The translations under genes and the position numbers were made by a program. From positions 55,995 to 119,994 of the forward strand of contig NZ_PUQD01000009.1 of the NCBI RefSeq assembly GCF_003331055.1: a stretch of 64,000 nt of DNA, written 5' to 3'. The number at the start of each line of letters is the position of its first letter. The first letter of the stretch is position 1. This DNA comes from Pseudomonas sp. AFG_SD02_1510_Pfu_092 (lineage in GTDB: Bacteria; Pseudomonadota; Gammaproteobacteria; Pseudomonadales; Pseudomonadaceae). Positions 45,503-55,410 of this stretch are shown one piece after another. The notes below the pieces were generated by a model. That model was not told the origin of the DNA and ran no database searches. It saw only the letters and a program-made list of their open reading frames with translations.

Positions 45503-46335
45503 CGGACAAGCCCGGGCAGGCGCCGCTGGACGACGCCTTGCAACGCCATCGCGAACAACTCAAGCAGTTGTTCCCGCTGCCGCCGGCCAGGCCTGCGAAA
45601 ACCAGGGTGGCGAGTTCTGCGGCTACCGCGCTGGCGGTTGCGCTCAGCTTCGCCGCCTTGGCCTGGCTGAACCCCGCTTACGAGCGTGAGCATTTCGCTG
45701 CCGCTATCGGCGAGCGGCGCGCTGTACAGCTGAGCGATGGCAGCAAGCTGCTGCTCGACAGCGGCACCCAGGTCGATGTCAGTTGGCGGCTGCGCAGCCG
45801 TGAGGTCAGCCTGCGCGGCGGGCAAGCGCTGTTCGATGTGTCCTCGGCGGTGTACCGGCCGTTCGTGGTGCGCGCCGGGCTTACCGAGGTCGAGGTGCTC
45901 GGCACGCTGTTCAATGTTCGCCGCCTGGATAACGACGATGTTCGGGTGACGCTGGCGCGCGGGCGGGTGGATGTCGCTGTAGCGGCAGCCGCGCAACCGG
46001 CTGTGCAGCTTGTGCCGGGGCAGCAGGTCGACTCAATTGCTGGGCAGCTGCGGCCCGTGGCGAAGGTCGACGCTGCCAAGGCAATGGCCTGGAAGGACGA
46101 GCGCATCGTGTTCGAGCAGACACCGCTGGACGAGGCGGTGGCGGTGCTGCGTCGCTATCGCAAGGCTGCCATTCACCTGAACGACCCGAGCCTGGCCGGG
46201 TTGAAGGTGACGGGCGTGTTCGAGACGCGCAACGTCGAGCGGCTGCTGGCGCTGCTACCCAGCATCCTGCCGGTTGCCGTGCAGCAGCAAGGGGACGGCA
46301 GTGTGCTGATCCGCCGCAAAGCGGGGCAAAAATAA
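45499..46335 (+). CDS. FecR-family sigma regulator
   Basis: A 278-residue inner-membrane anti-sigma/pro-sigma factor. A short cytoplasmic part is followed by one membrane helix (ATALAVALSFAALAWLN) and the periplasmic FecR domain (ERRAVQLSDGSKLLLDSGTQ, then GQALFDVSSA and VEVLGTLFNVRRLDNDDVRV). The C-terminal secretin/STN-like repeat is present (VFEQTPLDEAVAVLRRYRKA). It links the receptor's signal to the ECF sigma factor. Confidence 0.92.
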   Translation: MTDKPGQAPLDDALQRHREQLKQLFPLPPARPAKTRVASSAATALAVALSFAALAWLNPAYEREHFAAAIGERRAVQLSDGSKLLLDSGTQVDVSWRLRSREVSLRGGQALFDVSSAVYRPFVVRAGLTEVEVLGTLFNVRRLDNDDVRVTLARGRVDVAVAAAAQPAVQLVPGQQVDSIAGQLRPVAKVDAAKAMAWKDERIVFEQTPLDEAVAVLRRYRKAAIHLNDPSLAGLKVTGVFETRNVERLLALLPSILPVAVQQQGDGSVLIRRKAGQK

Positions 46336-46412
46336 TCGTCGGGCGCAGGTAGGGTTTTCCGGTTCGCGGGGCGGCTAGTGAAAAAGCCCACCCACAAAAA
46401 GGAATTCGAGTC

Positions 46413-48851
46413 GTGCAGTTTCCCTTGCCCAGTCGTCAATTACGCCTGTCGTTGCTTGCCAGTAGCCTGCTTATCGCCGTGTCGGCCCAGGCCCAGGAAA
46501 AGCTGGCGCTGGACTTGCCTGCCGCGCCGCTGGACGAGGCGATCAACACCCTTGCGCAGCAATCTTCGGTACAGATCATCGTTGCCGGCGACGTCGCTGC
46601 TGGCCGAAAGGCGCCGGCGGTGAAGGGCCGGTTCACCGCGCAGGAGGCATTGCAGACGCTAGTCAAGGACAGCGGCTTGCACGTGCAGGCCAAGGATGAG
46701 CGCACGTTCATCATCGTCCCGCAGGCTGCACCCAGTGCCGTTGCCGAACCCCGCAGCGCACCCGTGGAAATGGCGCAGATGGAAATCACCGCCTCGCGTA
46801 CCAGCAGCAGCCTGGTTTCCGCGACGCGGCAAGCCACGCTGATCGAGCATGAGCAATTGCAGGAACTGCGCCAGGGCTCGGAGAGCCTGGCCACGGTCCT
46901 GGCCAAGGCCATTCCGGGCATGTCCGATTCCAGCCGCACGGTCACCGAGTACGGCCAGACCCTGCGTGGGCGCAGCATGCTGGTGATGGTCGACGGGGTG
47001 CCGCTCAACACCAACCGCGACTCTTCGCGCAACCTGGCCAACATCGACCCGGCGCTGATCGAACGGGTCGAGGTCATCCGTGGCAGCAGCGCCATCTACG
47101 GCAGCGGCGCCACGGGTGGCATCATTTCCATCACCACACGGCCTGCCGGTGGCGAAAACCGTGGCGAAACCAGCCTGAGCGCCACCTCACCGCTCAGCCG
47201 CCTGGGCCGCGATGGCCTGGGCGGCCAGTTCCCGCAGTATTTCGCCGGCTCCCAGGGCGCGGTGGATTATTCGTTCGACTTCGGTACCCGCCACACCGGT
47301 GCCTCGTACGATGCGCACGGCGAGCGGATCGCCCCGGAGCCCAGCCAGGGCGACCTGTTCGACTCCAACAGCTACAACATCGGCGGCAAGCTGGGGCTGC
47401 GCATCGACGACGACCAGCGCATCCAGCTTGCCGCCAGCCACTACGAGGCGCGCCAGGATACCGACTACGCCACCGACCCGAGCGTGGCCCGGTATCCGGC
47501 AGGATCGGTGCCGGCCAATGCGATCAAAGGCCTGGACCTGGATGAGCAGAACCATATTCGCAATACCCTGGTGAACCTCGAGTACGAGCACCTCGACGTT
47601 TTCGGCAGCAAGCTGTCTGCGCAAATGTACTATCGGGACTACTTCACCCGCTTCACGCCGTTCGATGCCCGCGCCGTGGCCACCCGTGGCGGCAACGTCG
47701 ACCAGATCATGCAGAACAGCGAGGTGTTCGGCAGCCGCCTGACCCTGCGCACCCCGCTCGGCAGCAGCGGCGACACCGAACTGGTGTGGGGCGGCGACTA
47801 CAACCAAGAGCGCAGCGACATGCCGATCGATGTGTTCGACCCGGCGGCTTACGATGCCAGCGGCGGGCTGGTGTTCGACAAGATCGGCAAGCTCACCTAC
47901 ATGCCGCCGCTCAAGACCCGTAGCGCCGGGGCGTTCGCGCAATTGCAGCATCGCTTCGATGAGCACTGGTCGGTGGATGGCGGCCTGCGCTACGAATACT
48001 CCACCGCCGAATTCGATGACTTCGTTCCATTGTCCGAAGCCACGGCTGCCTCGCCGGTGGCGGTGGAAGGCGGCGAGATTCATTACGATGCGCTGCTGTC
48101 CAACCTCGGCATCGTCTATTCGCCGGTGCTCGGCCAGGAAATCTACGCGTCGTTCAGCCAGGGCTTCCAGCTGCCTGATGTGGGCATCCAGTTGCGCAAC
48201 GCGCGGCGTGGCTTCGACTTGGGGGCGTCGAACCTGGAGCCGGTGAAAACCAACAATTACGAGCTTGGCTGGCGGGGTGAGCTGGGGAGCAACACGCTGG
48301 GCACCCTGGCGGTGTTTTACACCACCTCCAAACTGGGTGATGTGCAGAGTTTCAACAATGGCCTGATTCTGACCCGCACCAAGGAGCGCATCTACGGTGC
48401 CGAGGCCAGTGCCGATTGGTTGACCGACGATGCGGTGTGGGGCGCTGGCGGCAGTGCCACCTGGATGCGCGGGCGCGAAAAGCCGGACGGCAAAGGCTGG
48501 CAGGACATGACCGGCTATCGCGTTCCGCCGCTGAAACTGACCGCCTATGTGCAGTACAAGCCGAGTCTGGACTGGAGCAACCGCCTGCAAGCCACGTTCT
48601 TCGATGGCAAGGACTACCGGCTCGATGGCATCGACAGCTTCGGTCGGCACCAGGTGAGCAGCTATACCACCGTGGACCTGGTCAGCCAGTATCAGCTTTC
48701 CCCGGACGACAAGGTCAGCGTCGGCATTCAGAACCTGTTCAATCGTGACTACTACCCGCTGTACAGCCAGTTGCTGCGCAATAACAACAACACCAGCCAC
48801 CTGCCGGCACCCGGCACCGTGCTGACGGCCAGCTATACGCACGACTGGTGA
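46413..48851 (+). CDS. TonB-dependent transducer receptor (siderophore type)
   Basis: An 812-residue outer-membrane receptor. GTG 46413 has AAAGG upstream. A signal peptide ends SAQAQE; an N-terminal signalling domain (residues 30-105: PLDEAINTLAQQSSVQIIVA and EALQTLVKDSGLHVQA) interacts with FecR. The plug carries a TonB-box region near TITASRTSS-like EITASRTSSSLV, then GRSMLVMVDGVPLNTNRDS and VEVIRGSSAIYGSGATGGII. A 22-strand barrel follows and ends with aromatic Trp (SYTHDW). It is a transducer type that induces its own synthesis. The siderophore cannot be inferred safely; no synthesis genes are near. Confidence 0.93.
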   Translation: MQFPLPSRQLRLSLLASSLLIAVSAQAQEKLALDLPAAPLDEAINTLAQQSSVQIIVAGDVAAGRKAPAVKGRFTAQEALQTLVKDSGLHVQAKDERTFIIVPQAAPSAVAEPRSAPVEMAQMEITASRTSSSLVSATRQATLIEHEQLQELRQGSESLATVLAKAIPGMSDSSRTVTEYGQTLRGRSMLVMVDGVPLNTNRDSSRNLANIDPALIERVEVIRGSSAIYGSGATGGIISITTRPAGGENRGETSLSATSPLSRLGRDGLGGQFPQYFAGSQGAVDYSFDFGTRHTGASYDAHGERIAPEPSQGDLFDSNSYNIGGKLGLRIDDDQRIQLAASHYEARQDTDYATDPSVARYPAGSVPANAIKGLDLDEQNHIRNTLVNLEYEHLDVFGSKLSAQMYYRDYFTRFTPFDARAVATRGGNVDQIMQNSEVFGSRLTLRTPLGSSGDTELVWGGDYNQERSDMPIDVFDPAAYDASGGLVFDKIGKLTYMPPLKTRSAGAFAQLQHRFDEHWSVDGGLRYEYSTAEFDDFVPLSEATAASPVAVEGGEIHYDALLSNLGIVYSPVLGQEIYASFSQGFQLPDVGIQLRNARRGFDLGASNLEPVKTNNYELGWRGELGSNTLGTLAVFYTTSKLGDVQSFNNGLILTRTKERIYGAEASADWLTDDAVWGAGGSATWMRGREKPDGKGWQDMTGYRVPPLKLTAYVQYKPSLDWSNRLQATFFDGKDYRLDGIDSFGRHQVSSYTTVDLVSQYQLSPDDKVSVGIQNLFNRDYYPLYSQLLRNNNNTSHLPAPGTVLTASYTHDW

Positions 48852-48928
48852 CCGCCGTCCAGGCAGTGTGAACCTTGCCGCCTGGCGGTAAGTCACAGCT
48901 GTGACGACGAACCCGTGGAGGGGCTGTG

Positions 48929-49642
48929 ATGATTCATCTGGGCTGCGCGGGCTGGAGCCTGTCACGCCAGTACGCCGATGCTTTTGCTGCGCCCGGCAGC
49001 CACCTGCAACGCTACGCTGCCAGGTTCAACGCGGTGGAGATCAACAGCAGCTTCTACCGGCCCCATCGGCCGGAAACCTATGCCCGCTGGGCCACATCGG
49101 TGCCTGAGGGTTTTCGTTTTGCGGTCAAGCTGCCGAAAGCCATCACCCATGAGCAACGCCTGGAACGCTGCGAGCCGGCGCTCGAGGCGTTTCTGGCCGA
49201 GTGCGGGCAATTGGGCGAGCGCCTGGGTTGCCTGTTGGTGTAGTTGCCACCGTCGTTGGGCTTTGCCGAGCCGGTGGCGCAGCGCTTCTTCGAAAGCCTG
49301 CGCGAACGCTATGCCGGGGCGGTGGCGATCGAGCCCAGGCACGCCAGTTGGCAGTCGGCGCAGGCAATGCTGAGCGACCTACGCATCGCCCAGGTCGCGG
49401 CGAGCCCTTCGCGTTTCGCCACCGATGCGCTGCCGGGTGGTTGGCCCGGGCTGGTTTACTGGCGCCTGCATGGCGAGCCGCGGATTTATCATAGCGAGTA
49501 CTCCACGGCTTACCTGCAAGGCCTGGCCGAACGATTGCAACGCAGCCGAGCTGCGGGTGTGCCCACATGGTGCATTTTCGACAACACAGCGTCCGGCGCG
49601 GCGTTGGGTAATGCGTTGGACCTTGAGCAGCGTTTGCGTTGA
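48929..49642 (+). pseudogene. DUF72 protein interrupted by one in-frame stop
   Basis: The first part (48929-49243) reads MIHLGCAGWSLSRQYADAFA with the N-terminal DUF72 pattern INSSFYRPHRPETYARWA and FRFAVKLPKAITHEQRL, and ends ...GCLLV before TAG at 49241-49243. The same frame continues as LPPSLGFAEPVAQRFFESL, RHASWQ, GLVYWRLHGEPRIYHSEYS and WCIFDNTASGAALGNALDL to 49642. Family members have Gln between LLV and LPPS, so CAG has become TAG by one C-to-T change. Either the gene is newly inactivated, or the base is a sequencing error, or the stop is read through. DUF72 enzymes have no settled role. Confidence 0.88.
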
Positions 49643-49713
49643 AGCAAGCCGATCAAACTTTCGGCTGTGTACAGGCTCTTCTGAAAACACTTGGCTGATA
49701 CGAGGACGCGTTC

Positions 49714-49938
49714 ATGAAGCACACCGATGGCAAGACCGGCGACAAGGTTCCCCGGCCGATTTCCTCTGAAGAGGCGCAGCGCGGCGAGCAAGCGACTGAC
49801 CCAGTGCTGGAGAACCCTGACCCGGATACCGAGGTGGTGGACAAAGTGATCACGCCGACGTCGATCAAGGAACAGGAAGAACAGACCCGAAAAATCAGGC
49901 AACGCCTGGCTGATGCCGAGGGCAAACCACAGCCTTGA
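49714..49938 (+). CDS. small acidic hydrophilic protein
   Basis: A 74-residue protein (MKHTDGKTGDKVPRPISSEE) with the Pro/Asp motif DPVLENPDPDTEVVDKV and a coiled end KEQEEQTRKIRQRLADAE. Its composition resembles the small acidic proteins at 32758 and 44037. A weak ribosome site (ACGAGGA) precedes the ATG. No family known to me. Confidence 0.68.
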   Translation: MKHTDGKTGDKVPRPISSEEAQRGEQATDPVLENPDPDTEVVDKVITPTSIKEQEEQTRKIRQRLADAEGKPQP

Positions 49939-49944
49939 ACGGCA

Positions 49945-50297
49945 GTGCCTGGCACCGGCTGCGCCGGTGTTCGCGGCCACGGCCGCTCCCACAAGTACTG
50001 CGCAAGCCCGGGGCTGCGTCGTTCCCTGTGGGGGCGGGCGACGCGATGCATGGCACCGGCTGCGCCGGTGTTCGCGGCCACGGCCGCTCCCACAAGTACC
50101 GCGCAAGCCCGGGGCTGCGTCGTTCCCTGTCGGAGCGGGCGACGTGGTGCATGGCACCGGCTGCGCCGGTGTTCGCGGCTAAAGCCGCTCCCACAAGTAC
50201 TGCGCAAGCCTGGGGCTACATCGTTCCCTGTGGGAGCGGGCGCGCCCGCGAAGCAGGCGACGCGGTGCCTGGCACTGGCTGCGCCGGTGTTCGCGTG
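49945..50297. repeat. array of four REP units
   Basis: The core GGCTGCGCCGGTGTTCGCG occurs at about 49957, 50061, 50160 and 50278. Units share linkers of the form AGTACTGCGCAAGCC followed by CTGCGTCGTTCCCTGT. It fills the 418-base gap between the small acidic gene and the START gene. Start-of-unit cores vary (GTGGGGGCGGG, GTCGGAGCGGG). Confidence 0.9.
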
Positions 50298-50356
50298 ATC
50301 GTGTAGCCAGCGTCATCCGCTCGTTGAGCTACACCATGGCCTGCGTAAGCCCCGGG

Positions 50357-50956
50357 TCATGGCTGCCGCTCGGCCACCGCTCGCAACGTACGCAACGTCA
50401 CCACCGGCGCATCGACCACGAACCGGTTGGCCAGCCATCCCGGCACATCCCCGGCAGGGTCGGCCTGCAACTGGTAAGTCACCTCGGTCTTGCGCTCACC
50501 CAGCGGTTTCATCCGCCACTCACCACTGACATGCTGCACGCGGATCAGCCCGGCCACGTTGGGGATTTTCCCGGGTTCGGCGCTAAGGTGGCGCAGCAGC
50601 GTACCATCGTCCAGGCGTTCGGTGGTGACCCTCAGCACGATGTCACGCGGCATCGTCGGCCACGGCAGGTCGGTGGTCAGGTACACCCAGGTGCTGTCGC
50701 CCTGCACATCCAGCAAGCGCATCTCGGCGCAGGCGTACAGCCATTTGCAGGCCACCCGCAGGTTCTCCTGCAGGTCCGTGAGCGTGCGAACGCTGGCCTG
50801 CATGGTGCTGACCCCACGGAACTGCTGGTACGGCGAATCGGCAACGTTGCTCAGGTACACACGGATGCCTTCGCGGTCGTAGGCCAGCTTCCAGTCATCG
50901 GCGGCTGAGGCGAGGCAGGGCAGCAGCAGGGCGGCAAGCAGCAGGCGGCGGTTCAT
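50357..50956 (-). CDS. exported START-domain protein
   Basis: A 199-residue protein with signal peptide MNRRLLLAALLLPCLASAAD. The START lipid-binding pattern follows: WKLAYDREGIRVYLSNV, FRGVSTMQASVRTLTDL, STWVYLTTDLPWPTMPRDIV and HVSGEWRMKPLGERKTEVTY. It probably binds a hydrophobic ligand in the periplasm. Bacterial members have no fixed role. Confidence 0.87.
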   Translation of the reverse strand: MNRRLLLAALLLPCLASAADDWKLAYDREGIRVYLSNVADSPYQQFRGVSTMQASVRTLTDLQENLRVACKWLYACAEMRLLDVQGDSTWVYLTTDLPWPTMPRDIVLRVTTERLDDGTLLRHLSAEPGKIPNVAGLIRVQHVSGEWRMKPLGERKTEVTYQLQADPAGDVPGWLANRFVVDAPVVTLRTLRAVAERQP

Positions 50957-51004
50957 GGCGGGTACCGCGCGGGGATGGGTATTTCAGTATGCGCGGCAAA
51001 CGCA

Positions 51005-51027
51005 AAGCCCGCCAGATTGGCGGGCTT
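51005..51027 (-). terminator. terminator of the ureidoglycine aminohydrolase gene
   Basis: AAGCCCGCCA and TGGCGGGCTT form a perfect ten-pair stem with a three-base loop, 18 bases past the stop on the minus strand. Confidence 0.75.
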
Positions 51028-51045
51028 GCGGGCATCGACCTGCGC

Positions 51046-51882
<837 letters not shown>

Positions 51883-51988
51883 GGACGATCTCGACTTGTT
51901 GTTCTCTCCCCATGCCGTGAACCGCACCGGCCGGTGCGGCGCAGGGGATGTGGCGACAGAATAGGGGCGAGTGCGTGCCATCCACAAA

Positions 51989-53380
51989 TTAAATGTTGGA
52001 ATACCCGGTATTTGCTGGCTGAATGTTCACCTGGCGGCCGGCATGCCGTTCCGGCAAGCGGTCGCCCTGGCCGAACAGCTTGTGCCGCAAGCTGCCTTCG
52101 GCATAGCTCAGCGGATAGCGGCCACGCCGTTGCAGCTCCGGCACCAGCAGTTCGACCACCTGGGCCAGGTCGTCCGGCTGCACGGCGTAGGTCAGGTTGA
52201 AGCCATCGATGCCGGTCTGCTCCAGCCAGCGTTCCAGCTGGTCGGCAACCTCGCTGGCCGAGCCCACCAGCACCGGGCCACGGCCACCCAGGCCGATGAA
52301 CTCGGCGGCCTCGCGCACGCTCCAGCGGCGGTTCGGGTCGGCGGCGGTAAAGGCGGCCAGGGCGGCACGCCCCGCATCGTTCTCGACATATTCGATCGGT
52401 GCCTCGGGGTCGACGCCGGCGAAGTCGATACCGGTCCAGCCCGACAGCAGGGCGAGGGCGGCGTCGAGGTCGACATAGCGGCGATACTCGGCGAAGCGCG
52501 CCTCGGCCTCTTCGCGGGTGGCGGCGACGATCAACAGCGCCTGGGCATAGATCAGCACCTCGTCACGGCCGCGCCCGGCCGCCTCGCTGGCCTGGCGGAT
52601 GCCGTCGGCGTAGCGCCGCAACACCGTCGGCGTCGGCCCGCTGATGAAGACACATTCGGCGTGCCGTGCGGCGAACTGCTGGCCGCGTGCCGAAGCGCCG
52701 GCCTGGAACAACACCGGCGTGCGTTGCGGCGAGGGCTGGCACAGGTGCATGCCCGGCACCTGGAAGTGCTCGCCGGCATGCGCGATGGGGTGCACCCGCG
52801 ACGGCTCGATATAGCGCCCGCTGTCACGCTCCAGCAGCACCGCGTCATCGTCCCAGCTTTTTTCCCAGAGCTTGTACAACACTTGCAGGTATTCCTCGGC
52901 CAGGTCGTAGCGCTGGTCATGGCCCAGCTGCCGCGCCAGGCCCAGATTGCGCGCGGCGCTGTCGAGGTAGCCGGTGACGATGTTCCAGCCGACCCGGCCA
53001 TTGCTCAGGTGATCGAGCGTGGACATGCGCCGGGCGAAGGGGTAGGGGTGCTCGTAGGTCAGCGAGAAGGTCACGCCAAAGCCCAGGTGTTCGGTAACCC
53101 CGGTCATGGCCGGTACCAGCAGCAGCGGGTCGTTCACCGGTACCTGCACGCCGCCGCGCAGGGCGGCTTCGGGGCCGCCCTGGTAGACGTCGTAGATACC
53201 CAGCACATCGGCGATGAACAGCGCGTCGAACAGCCCGCGTTCGAGCAGGCGGGCCAGGTCGGTCCAGTAATCCAGGCGGTTGAAGGCCACGCTGGTGTTG
53301 CGCGGATGACGCCACAGCCCGGGGGACTGGTGGCTGGCGGCATTCATGCTGAAGGCGTTGAAGCGGATCGGGCGGGGCAT
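51989..53380 (-). CDS. FMN-dependent monooxygenase of the NtaA/SnaA/DszA (LLM class) family
   Basis: A 463-residue flavin enzyme that uses reduced FMN from a separate reductase. The start at 53380 is MPRPIRFNAFSMNAASHQSP. Conserved parts are FDALFIADVLGIYDVY, PNDP-like VPVNDPLLLVPAMTGVT, GFGVTFSLTYEHPYPFARRM, STLDHLSNGRVGWNIVTGYL and FQAGASARGQQFAARHAECV. Relatives attack sulfones, sulfonates, nitrilotriacetate or alkyl-amine type substrates. The neighbouring sulfonate-type binding protein supports a sulfur- or nitrogen-source role. No reductase or permease gene is adjacent. Confidence 0.9.
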   Translation of the reverse strand: MPRPIRFNAFSMNAASHQSPGLWRHPRNTSVAFNRLDYWTDLARLLERGLFDALFIADVLGIYDVYQGGPEAALRGGVQVPVNDPLLLVPAMTGVTEHLGFGVTFSLTYEHPYPFARRMSTLDHLSNGRVGWNIVTGYLDSAARNLGLARQLGHDQRYDLAEEYLQVLYKLWEKSWDDDAVLLERDSGRYIEPSRVHPIAHAGEHFQVPGMHLCQPSPQRTPVLFQAGASARGQQFAARHAECVFISGPTPTVLRRYADGIRQASEAAGRGRDEVLIYAQALLIVAATREEAEARFAEYRRYVDLDAALALLSGWTGIDFAGVDPEAPIEYVENDAGRAALAAFTAADPNRRWSVREAAEFIGLGGRGPVLVGSASEVADQLERWLEQTGIDGFNLTYAVQPDDLAQVVELLVPELQRRGRYPLSYAEGSLRHKLFGQGDRLPERHAGRQVNIQPANTGYSNI

Positions 53381-53396
53381 GCCAGGTGCGCTCCGT

Positions 53397-54377
53397 TCAA
53401 GGCAATACGGAAGCCGGGTAGACCGCTTCGGCCACCTGCAGCTTGCGTGGAATCAGGCCCAGCCCCTGGAAGGTGTCAGCCAGCTTCTGTTGTTCGGCAA
53501 CGATCTGCGGGGTGATGGCCACGGCGTTGTAATTGCGCCGTTCGCTGGCCACTGCCAGCACGTTGGCGTTGATCCCCAGCTGTGGCGCGAGCAACGCGGC
53601 GACTTCTGCAGGCTTGGCGTTGGCCCACTGGCTGACCTTGCCCAGTTCGCTGAAGAAGGTCTTGAGCAACTCACGATGCTGGTCGGCGAAACTGGCGGTG
53701 GACAGGTAGAAGGTGCGGTTGTTGGACAGGCCACTGCCGTCGCGCAGGTTCTTCAGGCCGGGCTGGCTTTCTGCGGCGGCCAGGAACGGATCCCACAGGG
53801 TCACGGCCTGGACGCTGCCCGACTGCAGGGCAGCCACGGCATCGGCGGCGTTGTTGACGTAGGCGGGGGTGATGTCGCGGTAGCTGAGGCCGGCCTGTTC
53901 CAGGGCCACGGCCAGCAGGTATTGGGCGTTCCAGCCGCGGCCGGTGGCCACGCGTTTGCCCTTCAGGTCCTGTACGCTGGCCAAGTGGTCCTGTTCGCGC
54001 ACCACCAGGCCGATGCCGCGTGGGTAGGGCTGCTCGGCAGCCAGGTAAACCACCGGTTTGCCTGCGGCCTGGGCGAACACCGAGGGCGCGTCGGCGGCAT
54101 GGCCGAGGTCGATGGCGCCGGTGCTCAGGGCTTCGAGCAGTTGCGGGCCAGCGGCGAACTCATGCCAGCTGACTTTCACCCCCTGTGGCGCCAAGGCCTT
54201 CTCCAGGGCGCCGCTGCCCTTGAGAATGTTGATGCTGTTGAATTTCTGATAGCCGATGCGCAGGGTTTTGGCCTCGTCGGCGAGGGCTTGGGACCAGGGC
54301 AGCAAGGTACTGGCGACACTGGCCAGCAAGCCGCCGATCAGCAGGCGGCGCAGGGGCGAAAAGGCACGGGAAGGCAT
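53397..54377 (-). CDS. ABC transporter substrate-binding protein, aliphatic sulfonate (SsuA) type
   Basis: A 326-residue periplasmic protein. The signal peptide is MPSRAFSPLRRLLIGGLLAS to about SQALADE. The binding fold reads LRIGYQKFNSINILKGSGAL, FAAGPQLLEALSTGAIDLGH and GKRVATGRGWNAQYLLAVAL, typical of sulfonate and taurine binders. CAAGGAGCA precedes the ATG. It lies 16 bases upstream of the monooxygenase gene. The permease and ATPase genes are missing here, so it may serve a transporter encoded elsewhere. Confidence 0.9.
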   Translation of the reverse strand: MPSRAFSPLRRLLIGGLLASVASTLLPWSQALADEAKTLRIGYQKFNSINILKGSGALEKALAPQGVKVSWHEFAAGPQLLEALSTGAIDLGHAADAPSVFAQAAGKPVVYLAAEQPYPRGIGLVVREQDHLASVQDLKGKRVATGRGWNAQYLLAVALEQAGLSYRDITPAYVNNAADAVAALQSGSVQAVTLWDPFLAAAESQPGLKNLRDGSGLSNNRTFYLSTASFADQHRELLKTFFSELGKVSQWANAKPAEVAALLAPQLGINANVLAVASERRNYNAVAITPQIVAEQQKLADTFQGLGLIPRKLQVAEAVYPASVLP

Positions 54378-54444
54378 GGGCGTTGCTCCTTGAGTCGGGT
54401 GGGAAACGATGTATCCAGACTAAGGAGGCGGCGTTTGGCTTTCA

Positions 54445-54488
54445 ATTTTTATATGTCGGTTTGTTAGATTGTTTTGTTATTTTTATAT
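54445..54488. promoter_or_regulatory. candidate operator: 34-base-spaced direct repeat in the divergent region
   Basis: ATTTTTATAT at 54445-54454 is repeated at 54479-54488, each followed by GTTTGTT within six bases (GTCGGTTTGTT and CCGTTTGTTT). The sequence is strikingly AT-rich for this genome and lies between the substrate-binding gene and the TetR gene, where a TetR regulator would bind. Confidence 0.45.
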
Positions 54489-54605
54489 CCGTTTGTTTTA
54501 TGGCGCTGTGCCGCGCCGGGTGGCTACCCGACCAACAGCGTGCTTCCCTGCATGGCCTCGCTCGCGGATAATCGCCACATTCCAATAAACAGCCTGTGAG
54601 TGGGT

Positions 54606-55277
54606 ATGAGTGATTCCGTAGTCGGCCTTGGCCAGCCTGAAACCGCCGGGGGGCGCAAGACGCGCAAGAACAACCCGGAGAAAACCCGCGAGGACATCCT
54701 CCAGGCCGCCGTCAACGAGTTCGTCCAGCAAGGCCTGGCCGGTGCCCGCGTCGATGCCATCGCCGAGCGCACCGCCACCTCCAAGCGCATGATCTACTAC
54801 TACTTCGGCAGCAAGGAGCAGCTGTACTGCGAGTGCCTGATCAAGCTGTATGGCGACATCCGCAAGACCGAGCAGAGCCTGGACCTGGAGTCGCTGCCGG
54901 CCGAACAGGCGATCCGCCGGCTGGTGGAGTTCACCTTCGATCACCACGACCGCAACGTCGACTTCGTGCGCATCGTCTGCACCGAGAACATCCACTACGG
55001 CGAGTACGTCAAGCAGTCGCCGGCGATCCGCGAAATGAGCAGCCTGGTGCTCCAGGCGTTGGCCAATACCTTGCACCGTGGCGTGCAGGACGGGGTGTTC
55101 CGCGCAGGTATCGAAGTCATCGACCTGCACATGCTGATGAGCTCGTTCTGCTTCTACCGGGTGTCCAACCGCCACACCTTTGGCGAGATCTTCCAGATCG
55201 ACCTGTCCGATGAGCAGATCAAGCAGCGCCACAAAACCATGATTGGCGATGCGGTGTTGCGTTACATCCGCGCCTGA
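54606..55277 (+). CDS. TetR-family transcriptional regulator
   Basis: A 223-residue regulator. The helix-turn-helix is in residues 22-70 (TREDILQAAVNEFVQQGLAG, DAIAERTATSKRMIYYYFGS). The ligand domain follows with TFDHHDRNVDFVRIVCTENI. ATG 54606 is chosen; an in-frame GTG at 54600 is possible. Divergent from the sulfonate-type binding protein, which suggests it controls that operon. Confidence 0.9.
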   Translation: MSDSVVGLGQPETAGGRKTRKNNPEKTREDILQAAVNEFVQQGLAGARVDAIAERTATSKRMIYYYFGSKEQLYCECLIKLYGDIRKTEQSLDLESLPAEQAIRRLVEFTFDHHDRNVDFVRIVCTENIHYGEYVKQSPAIREMSSLVLQALANTLHRGVQDGVFRAGIEVIDLHMLMSSFCFYRVSNRHTFGEIFQIDLSDEQIKQRHKTMIGDAVLRYIRA

Positions 55278-55298
55278 TCGGCGATTTTTTACTGCTCG

Positions 55299-55400
55299 TA
55301 CCGGCCTTTTCGCGGGTAAACCCGCTCCCACAGGGCGCCGTACAGTCTTCAAGACTGGCACGGTCCTGTGGGAGCGGGTTTACCCGCGAAAGGGCCGGTA
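55299..55400. repeat. long REP inverted repeat between regulators
   Basis: The 36-base arm at 55299-55334 and its inverse at 55365-55400 differ by one base. Both carry the GTGGGAGCGGGTTTACCCGC core. It separates two convergent genes and may act as a bidirectional terminator. Confidence 0.88.
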
Positions 55401-55410
55401 CAGGCGGCTA

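Noticed and set aside
46413..48851. Naming the siderophore of the TonB receptor
   Set aside because: Barrel sequence alone does not allow a reliable substrate call without phylogeny.
49244..49642. Independent gene starting at TTG 49244
   Set aside because: It is the in-frame continuation of the DUF72 gene after the stop; no ribosome site.
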